Assembly (NCBI GenBank): GCA_964578835.1
Contig: CAZOEL010000067.1
Span: 1 to 38,891, forward strand
Reading direction: 5' to 3'
DNA length: 38,891 nt
Source of the DNA: CAZOEL01 sp964578835
GTDB taxonomy: Bacteria > Desulfobacterota > Syntrophobacteria > Syntrophobacterales > Syntrophobacteraceae
In this document: piece after piece, positions 7,156 through 14,315 of the stretch
How the letters are laid out: each line of letters begins with the position of its first letter
How positions within the stretch are numbered: the first letter of the stretch is position 1
The notes under the pieces: generated by a model
Told to the model about the DNA's origin: nothing
Seen by the model: only the letters and a program-made list of their open reading frames with translations
Database searches by the model: none
Position numbers and translations under genes: made by a program

Positions 7156-8283
7156 TTAGGCGGCCTCGGAACCCCATTTTCTTTGAATAATCTCTTTGCA
7201 AAACGCTTTATCCTCGGAATTGAGCTTGTTTAGAAATGCCCATTCAAAGGCTTTCTTTACGTCGCCAAGCTGGATGAGCTTTCTTGCTATGTTTATGAGC
7301 GAGCGGGTGGAAACGGTCGTTCTAATTTCTTGCTTTACGAAAGCCGCGCGGATCATTTGAGCGGTTTCCGTGAGCTTTGCGAGCGTTTCTTTATCTTCAA
7401 TCCCGGTCGCTTTGGTGAGTATTGCGCGCTCCACCGTTTGGGTCGGATAGTCGGCATTAACTGTTACGGTAAAACGGTCGAGGGTTGCGAAATTTTGAGG
7501 CTGAGTGCCATTATAAAGCCCCGTTTCGTCGCCCTGACCCAAGGTGTTAGAGGTCGCGAAGATCCGAAAGCCGGGATAGTCGCGCGGGTCGATTACCTCT
7601 CCGGTTTCTGTAATCGTCAGGGGCTTTCCCTGTAAAACGCTCTGGAGAACCATGCCGACTGCGGGATTAGCGGCATCCCATTCATCGACTACAAGCATGG
7701 CATTATCACGGATCGCCCTCGGAAGAATCCCATACTGAAAGTATGTTTCCCCCGCGCGCGCTCGCTCTTGCCCAATGAAGTCGGCATGCGAAAGGTCGCA
7801 ATCGCATCCAATGAAGTAATAGGGGAGGTTCAAGCGCGCGGCGACTTGCTCTGGGGTGCTTGACTTGCCAGAGCCGGTCGGGCCTTGAAAGAGGACCCGT
7901 TCGTCGGAATTTTCGAGCGCAAAGAGGCAGGCACTCAAAAGCTCCGGGTCGAAGTGAAAGAACGGATCGGGCTTCGGCGTGCTTTCATGCGGGTGCTCAT
8001 AGCCCATAACCGTGTCCTTGTGATCGAAAACTTTGCAGCCAAAAGTCTTCCTTACCTCGAAGGGAACCCGCTTGTTTTTGCTCTGCTCTGCTCGCTCTCC
8101 GAGCTTTGAAAGCGCCGCTTGCGAAAGAACGGGAGCCCCGCTATGCTCCACCTGGTACTCTTCGACCGTCAAGCCGTGATCTTTTTCCAAGTGAACCTGG
8201 AGAAAATGTGCCCTATGCCCGCAAATTGCACATTCAACCTTTTTGAAGCTTCCCGCTGCCATCGTCGCGCTTGCTGCTTTCAT
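7156..8283 (-). CDS. CobS/MoxR-like AAA+ ATPase with N-terminal Ros/MucR-like zinc finger
   Basis: 375 residues from ATG 8283 (AAAGGA upstream). The N terminus has Cys18-x2-Cys21 and His31-x4-His36 followed by HGLTVEEY, the Ros/MucR zinc-finger pattern. The AAA+ core has Walker A GPTGSGKS (134-141), Walker B LVVDEWD (197-203) and FRIFATSNT, close to CobS and MoxR ATPases. True CobS works with CobT and CobN in cobalt insertion for cobalamin. No CobN or B12 gene is visible here, and the partner CobT-like VWA gene lies immediately upstream, so a phage MoxR-VWA remodelling pair is more likely. Such pairs are known in many phages with unclear function. The zinc-finger fusion suggests DNA targeting. 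Confidence 0.82.
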   Translation of the reverse strand: MKAASATMAAGSFKKVECAICGHRAHFLQVHLEKDHGLTVEEYQVEHSGAPVLSQAALSKLGERAEQSKNKRVPFEVRKTFGCKVFDHKDTVMGYEHPHESTPKPDPFFHFDPELLSACLFALENSDERVLFQGPTGSGKSSTPEQVAARLNLPYYFIGCDCDLSHADFIGQERARAGETYFQYGILPRAIRDNAMLVVDEWDAANPAVGMVLQSVLQGKPLTITETGEVIDPRDYPGFRIFATSNTLGQGDETGLYNGTQPQNFATLDRFTVTVNADYPTQTVERAILTKATGIEDKETLAKLTETAQMIRAAFVKQEIRTTVSTRSLINIARKLIQLGDVKKAFEWAFLNKLNSEDKAFCKEIIQRKWGSEAA

Positions 8284-8339
8284 CTTATTTTCCTTTCGTT
8301 CGTCGTTTGTTTTCGTTTGTTGCCCCAACTGTCAAAAAC

Positions 8340-8368
8340 ACAATAGCCTAAGGCATTACTTAGGTCAA
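8340..8368 (-). promoter_or_regulatory. Promoter with operator in spacer (copy 3)
   Basis: The minus strand reads TTGACC, 17 bases, TATTGT, with TAAGTAATGCCTTA (8362-8349) inside the spacer. GACAGTTGGGGCAAC and ACGAA-rich leader sequence follow. It drives the CobS-like gene and probably the sigma-like gene. Confidence 0.78.
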
Positions 8369-8402
8369 GGGATTTCCCTCTAGAAAATCGATTTTTTTCC
8401 TT

Positions 8403-8429
8403 GAGCCCCGGAGATCCTCTCCAGGGCTC
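8403..8429. repeat. Hairpin after the CobT-like gene
   Basis: GAGCCC and GGGCTC enclose an inner stem GGAGA/TCTCC. It lies 15 bases past the stop of the CobT-like gene without a clear U-run on the minus strand. A related hairpin (CGAGCCCTGG stem) occurs at 25245-25272, so this may be a recurring 3-prime-end or processing structure. Confidence 0.5.
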
Positions 8430-8443
8430 GATTCCCGTTGGGA

Positions 8444-10351
8444 TTAGACTTTTAGAATTCGGCGAAGCTCTTTAAATAGATGGGCGGGCAAGTCGCTTGC
8501 TGCTTGTATGTCGATGGTTCTGGGATAATAGCGGGCGAGGTCGCGAACATTCAAGCCAACCCCGATAAGCTCGATCCCCGCGCGGGTGCAATCTTGACAA
8601 ACCTTCTTAAGAAAGGACATTCCGCGATCCGTGTTTCCGTAGTTGCCGACCAGTCCGTCAGTGAGGACGAATAGTATCTTCCTTTGTTCCTTTCTTGCGA
8701 GTAGTCTTTGGGCGGCAATTTGTACGGAATCTCCGTCGCAATTGTTCCGATTTTCGCATTTTCTGTAACCTGATATCCTTCGCTTTACTTTCGCCCCATA
8801 TGGTTCGTCAAAGCTCTTGATTATCTTCATATCAAGCGCTTCCACCCGGCCGTATTGGTCATAATTTGGGTCTGAGTAATAGATGGAAGAGCTTTCATAT
8901 GTCAAGTCGCCGGTCGTGAAGGTCAAGCATTCGCTCTTTACTTTCGAGCCATCAAGCGCTTCGAGAAAGCATACAGCCGCTTTCATTGCGCACTCCAGAG
9001 GATGGCCCTTCATCGATCCGCTATAGTCGACCAGGAAGGAAACTGCGGTATCTCGATCCTTGGAGGTGAATTTTTCTCGAAAAATGCGATTGGAGCTTCC
9101 CGTTATGAGCTTTGCGAGCGCGCGCGGATTAATGCGGCCCTCTTCCCGGTCGTTTTGCCAGCGGCTCTGGGTACGTGCTAAAAAGAGGCTCTGGACTTTG
9201 CCTCGAAGAGCATTCAAGCTCCCAAGCTCTGCTTTGAGCTTGTTATAAGATCCGAGTGTTTTAGCCTCTTCCATGGGCTCCAAAACGTCTTTTTCGCGCG
9301 AATAAACCATATATTCCTTGCTGCTTTGCAAAGCCTCGACGTGCTTACCTTCGATATAGTCCCGGATCTTGCTATACGGATCTTCCGCGTCCTCAAGCTC
9401 CGGGCGCTTTGAGCTTTTCCGACCCTCACAAAGAGCGCTCTTGCTCTCTTCGCCGTGCTCTTCGTCTCCCGCTTCTTCGTCGTAACCTTCCGGCTCGCCG
9501 TTTATGTCGCTGCTCTTGCTCTCTTCGCCCGAGCCGTTGCCGTCGTCATTCTGGCCGTCGTCGCTCTCTTCGCTCTGCTCTTCTTTGCTCTCTTCGTCGT
9601 CTCCAGAGCCGCTCCCGCTCTGCTCTTCTTCGTCGCTTGCTTCGCCCTGGCCGTCGTCGCTCTGCTCTTCTTCGTTCTCTTTTTCGTCGCTTGCTTCGTT
9701 CTGGCCGTCGTTACTCTGCTCTTCGTCGTAGTTTTCGCTATCTTCTTCGCTTTGCTGCTCTTCTTTGCGCTCGCTCTGCCCGTTCTGCTCCTCTTCGCGC
9801 TCATAAGAGCCAATAAGCTTGCGGGCGTGGTCGATATTGTCTTGGGTGCTACTTGCGCGGGCGAGCTTTTCAAAGAGGTTTGCGCCGAAAATGCTTTCAA
9901 GCTCTTTGCGATAAGAGGGAAGCGCGGGGATATCGTATCCGCAAAGCGCCCGCCGACCCTCTATAAAGAGCTTCATAAGGGGGTGGCTAAGGTCAAGCTC
10001 GCCGTTTTCAACCAGCCAATTTACAAGAAAATTCATATTGTCCCGCGCTCCAGGGAATTCCTCGCTCTGCTTTCTTTCTATCATGAGGTCCTCCAAGTAG
10101 TTCCAGACCGTATGGAGCTTTTTGTCCTCGCCGACTTGCGCGCGGAGCGCTTCAAAGTCGGTATGCTTTACGTGCCCGACTTCGTGGTCTCCGTAGCCGC
10201 GGGCAACCCTCATATCGCTTTCTTCGAGCGCTTCGGGGAGCGCGGGCAAAACGATTGTCCGACCGTCCGTGTATGCCTTGCTTCCTCTAAAAACCACATT
10301 CACGTTGTATTTACTGCTCATGGCGCGGGCGACTTTTTCGAGAACCTGCAT
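8444..10351 (-). CDS. CobT-like VWA protein with HExxH motif
   Basis: 635 residues. The N-terminal domain has HEVGH (56-60) in a GDHEVGHVKHTD context, a zinc-metallopeptidase-like motif. A very acidic Glu/Ser/Asp-rich segment covers about 184-310. The C terminus is a von Willebrand A domain with a complete-looking metal site, DYSGSMKG near 442, TTGDL and FVLTDG. This layout is that of CobT-like proteins that partner with CobS/MoxR ATPases. It lies immediately upstream of the CobS-like gene. ATG 10351 has GGGAG 5-9 bases upstream. It is probably a chaperone-like complex acting on a host or phage metalloprotein rather than cobalamin synthesis. The HEVGH motif could make it a protease. Confidence 0.82.
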   Translation of the reverse strand: MQVLEKVARAMSSKYNVNVVFRGSKAYTDGRTIVLPALPEALEESDMRVARGYGDHEVGHVKHTDFEALRAQVGEDKKLHTVWNYLEDLMIERKQSEEFPGARDNMNFLVNWLVENGELDLSHPLMKLFIEGRRALCGYDIPALPSYRKELESIFGANLFEKLARASSTQDNIDHARKLIGSYEREEEQNGQSERKEEQQSEEDSENYDEEQSNDGQNEASDEKENEEEQSDDGQGEASDEEEQSGSGSGDDEESKEEQSEESDDGQNDDGNGSGEESKSSDINGEPEGYDEEAGDEEHGEESKSALCEGRKSSKRPELEDAEDPYSKIRDYIEGKHVEALQSSKEYMVYSREKDVLEPMEEAKTLGSYNKLKAELGSLNALRGKVQSLFLARTQSRWQNDREEGRINPRALAKLITGSSNRIFREKFTSKDRDTAVSFLVDYSGSMKGHPLECAMKAAVCFLEALDGSKVKSECLTFTTGDLTYESSSIYYSDPNYDQYGRVEALDMKIIKSFDEPYGAKVKRRISGYRKCENRNNCDGDSVQIAAQRLLARKEQRKILFVLTDGLVGNYGNTDRGMSFLKKVCQDCTRAGIELIGVGLNVRDLARYYPRTIDIQAASDLPAHLFKELRRILKV

Positions 10352-10426
10352 TTTTTCTCCCGTTCGTTTCGTTCGTCGTCGTTTGTCAAGAGAGCGGGGA
10401 GCGCTTAAAGCCTCCCCGCGCGCGGC

Positions 10427-10750
10427 TTAGCACATATAGGAATTTATCTCGAAGCGACCGCTCGGCATGCGATACCAAGAGAGCAAGAGGCAATTTCCGA
10501 GCGCTTCATACTGGCTGCTTGTATCTTCGCTCCCGTCAAGGGCAAGCTCGAAAGTAGCCCGGCCCTCGGAGCCGCAGAAAAACCCGCTCCATTTCCTATG
10601 ATCTTCCTGGAGGAGCACCAGCCCGTGGTTGAGGAGAATCCTCGAAATTTCATCGATGGGCACGGCTTCGTGATAAGTCGTATTGACCGGGTGCAAGTCG
10701 CGGGTAACTTTGTTTGCCTCTTTCGTCTTGATCCTTATTGCTTTTTTCAT
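10427..10750 (-). CDS. Unknown small protein
   Basis: 107 residues from ATG 10750, preferred over ATG 10768 because GGGAG lies 5 bases upstream. No recognisable domain: a basic start (MKKAIRIKTKEANKV), then a mixed alpha/beta-looking body with several aromatic residues. It is the first gene behind the promoter at 10796-10824 and probably shares its transcript with the CobT-like gene, 76 bases downstream. Confidence 0.6.
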   Translation of the reverse strand: MKKAIRIKTKEANKVTRDLHPVNTTYHEAVPIDEISRILLNHGLVLLQEDHRKWSGFFCGSEGRATFELALDGSEDTSSQYEALGNCLLLSWYRMPSGRFEINSYMC

Positions 10751-10795
10751 GGTCGCTCCCTCTTTCATTTTGTTTGTTGCCCAACCGTCTAGGAT

Positions 10796-10824
10796 ACAAT
10801 AACATAAGGGATTACTTATGTAAA
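10796..10824 (-). promoter_or_regulatory. Promoter with operator in spacer (copy 4)
   Basis: The minus strand reads TTTACA, 17 bases, TATTGT, with TAAGTAATCCCTTA (10818-10805). The stop codon of the gene at 10816 lies inside the operator. GACGGTTGGGCAACAAAC follows as leader. Confidence 0.78.
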
Positions 10825-11223
10825 GGAATGAGCCTGAAAACTTGATTTATTTCGGCTAATTGCACGGACGCAGGTCTGGAGCGCTTCGGCATGGGCCGGG
10901 TTCGTCTCCCCGCATGAGCGGCCGCGCGCGGAAAGCAGGTGATGGGATAGCCCCTCGGCAAGATCCGCGACCGTCGCGGCTTCGAGCGCTATTAGCAATC
11001 CGCCGCGCTCGCCGTAGCAGCTTTCACGGTCGAAGTAAATCACGGGTCGGCTGGAAAGCCCGTCAAGCTCGCTCGGCTCGCAATAATCAATATCCAGGAT
11101 GTGCGGGATTCCAAGCGCTTCGCATATCTCGAAGACAATTCGCTCTGCTCGCTCCTCGCTCCCAAGCTTTGATGAAAGCGCGCGCGCTTCGTTCTGCTCA
11201 ATTTGGCTTGCTACTCTTTTCAT
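10816..11223 (-). CDS. Unknown small protein
   Basis: 135 residues from ATG 11223, which follows the repeated ACGAACGAAAG leader word. The longer upstream reading is Arg-rich and out of keeping with the start context. No family is recognised. The sequence has a folded-looking core (RIVFEICEALGIPHILDIDYCEPSELDGLSSRPVIYF given in parts: EICEALGIPHILD and SRPVIYFD) and ends near the next promoter. It is the second gene of the transcript from 11586-11614. Confidence 0.58.
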   Translation of the reverse strand: MKRVASQIEQNEARALSSKLGSEERAERIVFEICEALGIPHILDIDYCEPSELDGLSSRPVIYFDRESCYGERGGLLIALEAATVADLAEGLSHHLLSARGRSCGETNPAHAEALQTCVRAISRNKSSFQAHSFT

Positions 11224-11297
11224 GGTCGCTCTCTTTCGTTCGTCGTGGTCGTATTGAGAGCAGAGCACCCGCGCGCTCTGCTCTTTGCGTGATCGTT

Positions 11298-11516
11298 CTA
11301 GTTTATGGCTTCGCCGTCGTCGTAAAACATGAAGGGCTTGCCACATTCGGGACAGCGGACCTGGCCGTCGTCGTCTATAATCAAGCGCTCGGCATGGTCG
11401 GAGCAGAAAAGGATAAGATCGTCCCATGGGTCGGATGAATTCGGGGTGGAATTAAGAAGCATGCAATTTCCGTTAACTTGGATTTGACCCTGTGCCGTTT
11501 CGATTAGTGCTCTCAT
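11298..11516 (-). CDS. Very small zinc-ribbon-like protein
   Basis: 72 residues from ATG 11516, preceded by AAAGGGAAC. The C-terminal part has FCSDHAE followed by VRCPECGKPF, so one CPEC knuckle plus a Cys/His pair could bind zinc. It is the first gene of the leftmost-reading early transcript and so is likely to be among the earliest expressed. Function is unknown; many phage proteins of this kind bind host factors. Confidence 0.6.
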   Translation of the reverse strand: MRALIETAQGQIQVNGNCMLLNSTPNSSDPWDDLILFCSDHAERLIIDDDGQVRCPECGKPFMFYDDGEAIN

Positions 11517-11585
11517 GTTCGTTCCCTTTCGTTTGTTTGTCGTTTCGTTCGTTCCGTCGTTTTGCGTACCATCAAAGTCAGGAAT

Positions 11586-11614
11586 AGAATAGTCCAAGGG
11601 ACTACTTATATAAA
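11586..11614 (-). promoter_or_regulatory. Promoter with operator in spacer (copy 5)
   Basis: The minus strand reads TTTATA, 17 bases, TATTCT. The spacer has TAAGTAGTCCCTTG (11608-11595), the least symmetric operator copy. The leader box is diverged here (GACTTTGATGG) but ACGAA tracts are kept before the gene at 11516. Confidence 0.72.
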
Positions 11615-11670
11615 GGATTTTACCAAATATTTCAAAAAAAGATGGCAGCGAGCGCCGGCGCGGCTCGGCA

Positions 11671-11705
11671 GGGGGCACGTTTTTCCCTCGCGCGGGTTAA
11701 AATAG
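11671..11705 (+). promoter_or_regulatory. Duplicated promoter-like element, copy A
   Basis: GGGGGCACGT (11671-11680) and GGTTAAAATA (starting 11695) with start-to-start distance 24. The same pair with the same distance recurs at 11853. TAAAAT lies 17 bases after GCACGT, so this could be a promoter of a second class reading right; the -35 does not match sigma70. Confidence 0.4.
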
Positions 11706-11739
11706 TAATATGCTTTGGGGGATAATTCTCTTTTTGCTG

Positions 11740-12200
11740 GGGGAGAGAGCCCCTGGAGAGGATCGGCTCGCTCGAAGAGAGAAGAGAGCCAAGAGCGGCC
11801 GAAAAAAGCGCGCGCGAAAAAAAAGCCCGAAGTGAAAAAAAAGCTCGAAAATGGGGGCACGTAATGAGCGGGAAAAGGTTAAAATAAAGTATTGAGCGCG
11901 AAAGAGAGAGCGAAGCGCAAGAGAGCAAAGCAAGCACTAAGAGAGAGCAGAGCACGGCGACGACTTCCAGAGCGCGCTCGAAGAGAAAAGCAGCCAAAAC
12001 GCAAGAGAGAGCACAAAGAAGAGCAAGCGCGCTCGAAGCTCGAAACTAAGAGAGAGCGCAAGAGAGAGCAGGGCAGAAACGCCCCGCCCCCGAATAAGAG
12101 AGCAAGCGCGCTCCCAAAGAGAGCAGAGCGCGAAACGCTCGCTTTGCTCGCTCGCCGTTAATGAGATATATATAAGAAGAGAGAGCAGAGGGAGACCCTG
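11740..12200 (+). other. AGAGC-rich non-coding stretch
   Basis: The plus strand is dominated by AGAGC/GAGCGC/GAAGAG words with few pyrimidine runs. Open frames across it give only Lys/Arg/Glu/Ala low-complexity products with no ribosome site, so it is treated as non-coding. Left of about 11.7 kb the same words are on the minus strand. The polarity therefore flips at the divergence point. Confidence 0.5.
11853..11887 (+). promoter_or_regulatory. Duplicated promoter-like element, copy B
   Basis: Second copy of GGGGGCACGT (11853-11862) and GGTTAAAATA (from 11877), 182 bases to the right of copy A and with identical internal spacing. The sequence between the two words is not conserved, which points to selection on the words and spacing. 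Confidence 0.4.
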
Positions 12201-12411
12201 AGATACGGATTCCCCTCGATCAGCGCGCAACCTCCAGGGTTATTCTCAGCCTTGGTGATCCCTTTTGTGAGGGAAGCCCTCGGGTAGCTTGGGACCTCGG
12301 TGCCAGCGTGCCTCTCTTTTGACTTGCAAAACCCCTCTTTAAGCAAATTAAAGCGAAGAGCGACCACGGACTAAGGCACAGAGCGGCTCGGCAGCCGCTC
12401 TTTCTTTTTTT
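12180..12411 (+). ncRNA. Candidate small RNA ending in an intrinsic terminator
   Basis: About 230 bases with no open frame lie between an AT-rich promoter-like stretch (TTGCTC, 17 bases, TATATA near 12145-12173) and a strong terminator at 12380-12411. Internal stems include GAGGG/CCCTC around AAG and TCCCT/AGGGA. No known RNA family is recognised. It could be a regulatory RNA or simply a terminated leader. Confidence 0.35.
12380..12411 (+). terminator. Intrinsic terminator
   Basis: The stem AGAGCGGCT / AGCCGCTCT (9 bp) has a CGGC loop and is followed by TTCTTTTTTT. It stops rightward transcription just before the rightward operator-promoter at 12419. Confidence 0.85.
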
Positions 12412-12418
12412 AGCCCGT

Positions 12419-12447
12419 AATAAATAAGTAAGTTCTTAGAGTATTTA
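12419..12447 (+). promoter_or_regulatory. Operator-containing promoter facing right (copy 6)
   Basis: AATAAA, 17 bases, TATTTA on the plus strand, with TAAGTAAGTTCTTA (12425-12438) at the same place in the spacer as in the five leftward promoters. The -35 is weak, so an activator or phage factor may be needed. It is the only visible candidate for starting the late transcript, whose first gene begins 800 bases later. Confidence 0.6.
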
Positions 12448-12510
12448 TAAATTGGAACGAAGAGGGCGCACGGCTCGGAGAGCGCTCGGGGCAAAGTCGA
12501 AAAAGTCGCA

Positions 12511-12574
12511 TCCTATAGGCATAAAGTCAAAAGATATAACCAAGATATAGGTAAAACAAGATTTCCTATAGGCA
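12511..12574 (+). repeat. Paired palindromic repeats in AT-rich tract
   Basis: TCCTATAGGCA occurs at 12511-12521 and 12564-12574, each containing the palindrome CCTATAGG; between them AAGATATA occurs twice (from 12531 and 12542). The symmetric layout 53 bases apart suggests a protein-binding or origin-type element. Confidence 0.4.
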
Positions 12575-12610
12575 GGCTTACAAGTTTTACAAATAGGATC
12601 GAAGAGCGCG

Positions 12611-12923
12611 CCGCAAGAGCGGGCGGCCCGCACCCGCGCGGGTCTACCGCTCATACGGACGGTCTTTAGGGGCGGACGTCCCGCAACCTACCGAGCCTCA
12701 AGGGCGATCCGCAGTAGAGGCCCGCCCGCGTCAAGTGTCCACCTCATAGACGGACTGTCCTTACTAACGGACTGCCCAAGAGGCGGGTACACCGCGCATA
12801 CGGACTGTCCTTAGAGACGGATAGCCCTCACTAGCGGGGCGTTCGCACCGCGGGCTGCCCTCACTGGCGGACCCACCTCATAGGCTGGCTCACCTCACTG
12901 GCGGTGTGCCCGTACATTCCGGG
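12611..12923 (+). repeat. Tandem array of about 18 degenerate 16-17 bp hairpin units
   Basis: Units resemble CCCTCACTAGCGGACTG. The ends of many units pair, with different bases in each: CCGC/GCGG (12611-12622), CCG/CGG (12647-12658), TCC/GGA (12758-12771), CCC/GGG (12775-12787), CCG/CGG (12792-12803), TCC/GGA (12808-12821), CCC/GGG (12825-12838), CACC/GGTG (12891-12906) and CCCG/CGGG (12909-12923). Such covariation argues for selection on short stems in RNA or single-stranded DNA. No coding frame explains it. Confidence 0.6.
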
Positions 12924-13246
12924 TAAGTGATTTGCGGGCGGGCCTCACATCCAGCCTAACCGGCCCGAGACGATCTGGAGCGGGATCTCCTGCGATTTCG
13001 AGCGCTTGACCGTTCCCCGCGGATCACCCTGGGGGGTGGGTGCTCCCCCATTGCGGATGGGCCTCGGACGGCGCCTATTGCTCTAGGAAATCCGCGACCC
13101 CCACCCTTTTCGGGCTGGCGGGCAACCCATTAGGTCCGGGAAAAATCCGGGCAGCAAAAACCCCATTCGGGTCAAAGAGAATGCTCGGGAAAATTCCGCG
13201 CACCCGACCCCCTTTTCGGGGACACCACACAAGAGGAGAGAAAGAG
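12924..13246 (+). other. Hairpin-rich late leader, no gene seen
   Basis: GC-rich sequence with further short stems: CCCAT/ATGGG (13047-13061), CCC-TTTTC-GGG (13104-13114), ACCC/GGGT (13160-13172) and CCCC/GGGG (13208-13221). No open frame with a convincing start was found before the ATG at 13247. It probably forms the structured 5-prime end of the late transcript. Confidence 0.5.
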
Positions 13247-13786
13247 ATGAAGCGAAGGGGGAAAAGAACCGGGCGCGCGTGCGAGTGCTCCCATGAGAGC
13301 GGGGCAAGACCCGACGAGAACCAGGGCGCAAAGGAAAGGGACGAAGAGCTTCAAGCCTACCTCGACGAACTGATAGTCTTCTACACGCAACTCCTGAGAC
13401 TTGAGGACTGGACCACTCAGGGCTCTTACGGGTCTCTTAGGGATCTCCCCGAGAACACCGAAGCCTGCATCTCCTATGATCGCTACCACGGAGAGGCTGA
13501 GATCATCGTGCTTCACCCCGACCTCGAAGACATTGTGCCCGAGGGGGCGACGAGCTTTCACGAGATGGATGTAGAAGAGTCCGTGGTGCACGAGCTCCTG
13601 CACCTTCGCTTCATAGACGTTGACCGCGAGCACCAGGGCCACGCGGATGTCCATGAGGAGCGCGCCATCAATGCCCTCACCAAGGCCATAGTGCACCTCG
13701 TGCGAGAGCTTCGAGCCCAGCAGGATCGCATTCTGGAACTCGAGGAAGCGTGCAAGTCGAAGAAGGTCGGGAAGAAGCAGGGATGA
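13247..13786 (+). CDS. HExxH putative zinc metallopeptidase
   Basis: 179 residues from ATG 13247, preceded by GAGGAGAGAAAGAG. The key motif is HELLH at 115-119, followed by further His residues within 20 positions (DREHQGHADVHEE) that could complete a zinc site. The N terminus is basic and probably disordered, and the C terminus is helical (LRAQQDRILELEEA). The fold resembles the small minimal metallopeptidases common in phages, whose substrates are mostly unknown. Longer readings from 13040 run through the hairpin leader and lack a ribosome site. The stop overlaps the next start (ATGA). Confidence 0.75.
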   Translation: MKRRGKRTGRACECSHESGARPDENQGAKERDEELQAYLDELIVFYTQLLRLEDWTTQGSYGSLRDLPENTEACISYDRYHGEAEIIVLHPDLEDIVPEGATSFHEMDVEESVVHELLHLRFIDVDREHQGHADVHEERAINALTKAIVHLVRELRAQQDRILELEEACKSKKVGKKQG

Positions 13787-14232
13787 CCCACGCAGAGCTT
13801 GTCGAGCGGGCCGAACGGTGGCTGCTTCGAGTCATGCGGTGCGGCTTTGTGCTCTGCGAGCTTGCCAGTGACGCCCGTGAGATTCCCGACGCGATAGGAT
13901 GGCGGGCCTGCCACTCCTATCTCATCGAGTGCAAGACGAGCAGATCCGACTACGCCGCCGATGCCAAGAAGCCCTTCAGGCGAAAGCCGGAGCAGGGCAT
14001 GGGAAACTACCGCTACTACATGACGCCCCCTGCTCTCATCGCACCCGAGGAACTTCCCGAGAGATGGGGCCTCCTTGAAGCATACTCTACGCGGGTCAAG
14101 ATCGTGCGGGCGGCCATACCCTTTCAAAGCCCTAAGATCGCTGTCGCGGACCGAAAGATACTCTGTTCGGCGCTTCGCCGCGTGCACCTTCGGGACGAGC
14201 TGTGGCATATCTACGAGCCCTGGCCCGGATGA
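13783..14232 (+). CDS. PD-(D/E)XK nuclease-like protein
   Basis: 149 residues. Asp36 in REIPDAIGW and Glu49-Cys-Lys51 in YLIECKTS give the D-x(n)-ExK core of the restriction-endonuclease-like fold, expected to coordinate Mg and cut DNA or RNA. ATG 13783 overlaps the previous stop (ATGA). Possible roles are a Holliday-junction or structure-specific nuclease, or processing linked to packaging, given its position ahead of the ParB-like and terminase genes. Confidence 0.75.
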   Translation: MTHAELVERAERWLLRVMRCGFVLCELASDAREIPDAIGWRACHSYLIECKTSRSDYAADAKKPFRRKPEQGMGNYRYYMTPPALIAPEELPERWGLLEAYSTRVKIVRAAIPFQSPKIAVADRKILCSALRRVHLRDELWHIYEPWPG

Positions 14233-14315
14233 CACGGAACCACATAACGCCCGCCATCACCCTGTCCGGATGCATGGTGTTATTAGACAATATAAGTGCT
14301 TGTACTGCCGGGATA

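Noticed and set aside
9455..10408. 317-residue hydrophobic-looking plus-strand frame
   Set aside because: It is the antisense of the acidic CobT-like linker, which gives an artificial Leu/Ala/Phe-rich translation.
11892..12161. 89-residue Lys/Arg/Glu-rich open frame starting with TTG
   Set aside because: Low-complexity product of the AGAGC repeats, no ribosome site, no fold; treated as non-coding.
12611..12923. CRISPR array
   Set aside because: Units are 16-17 bp, degenerate and directly adjacent without spacers; no cas genes are present.
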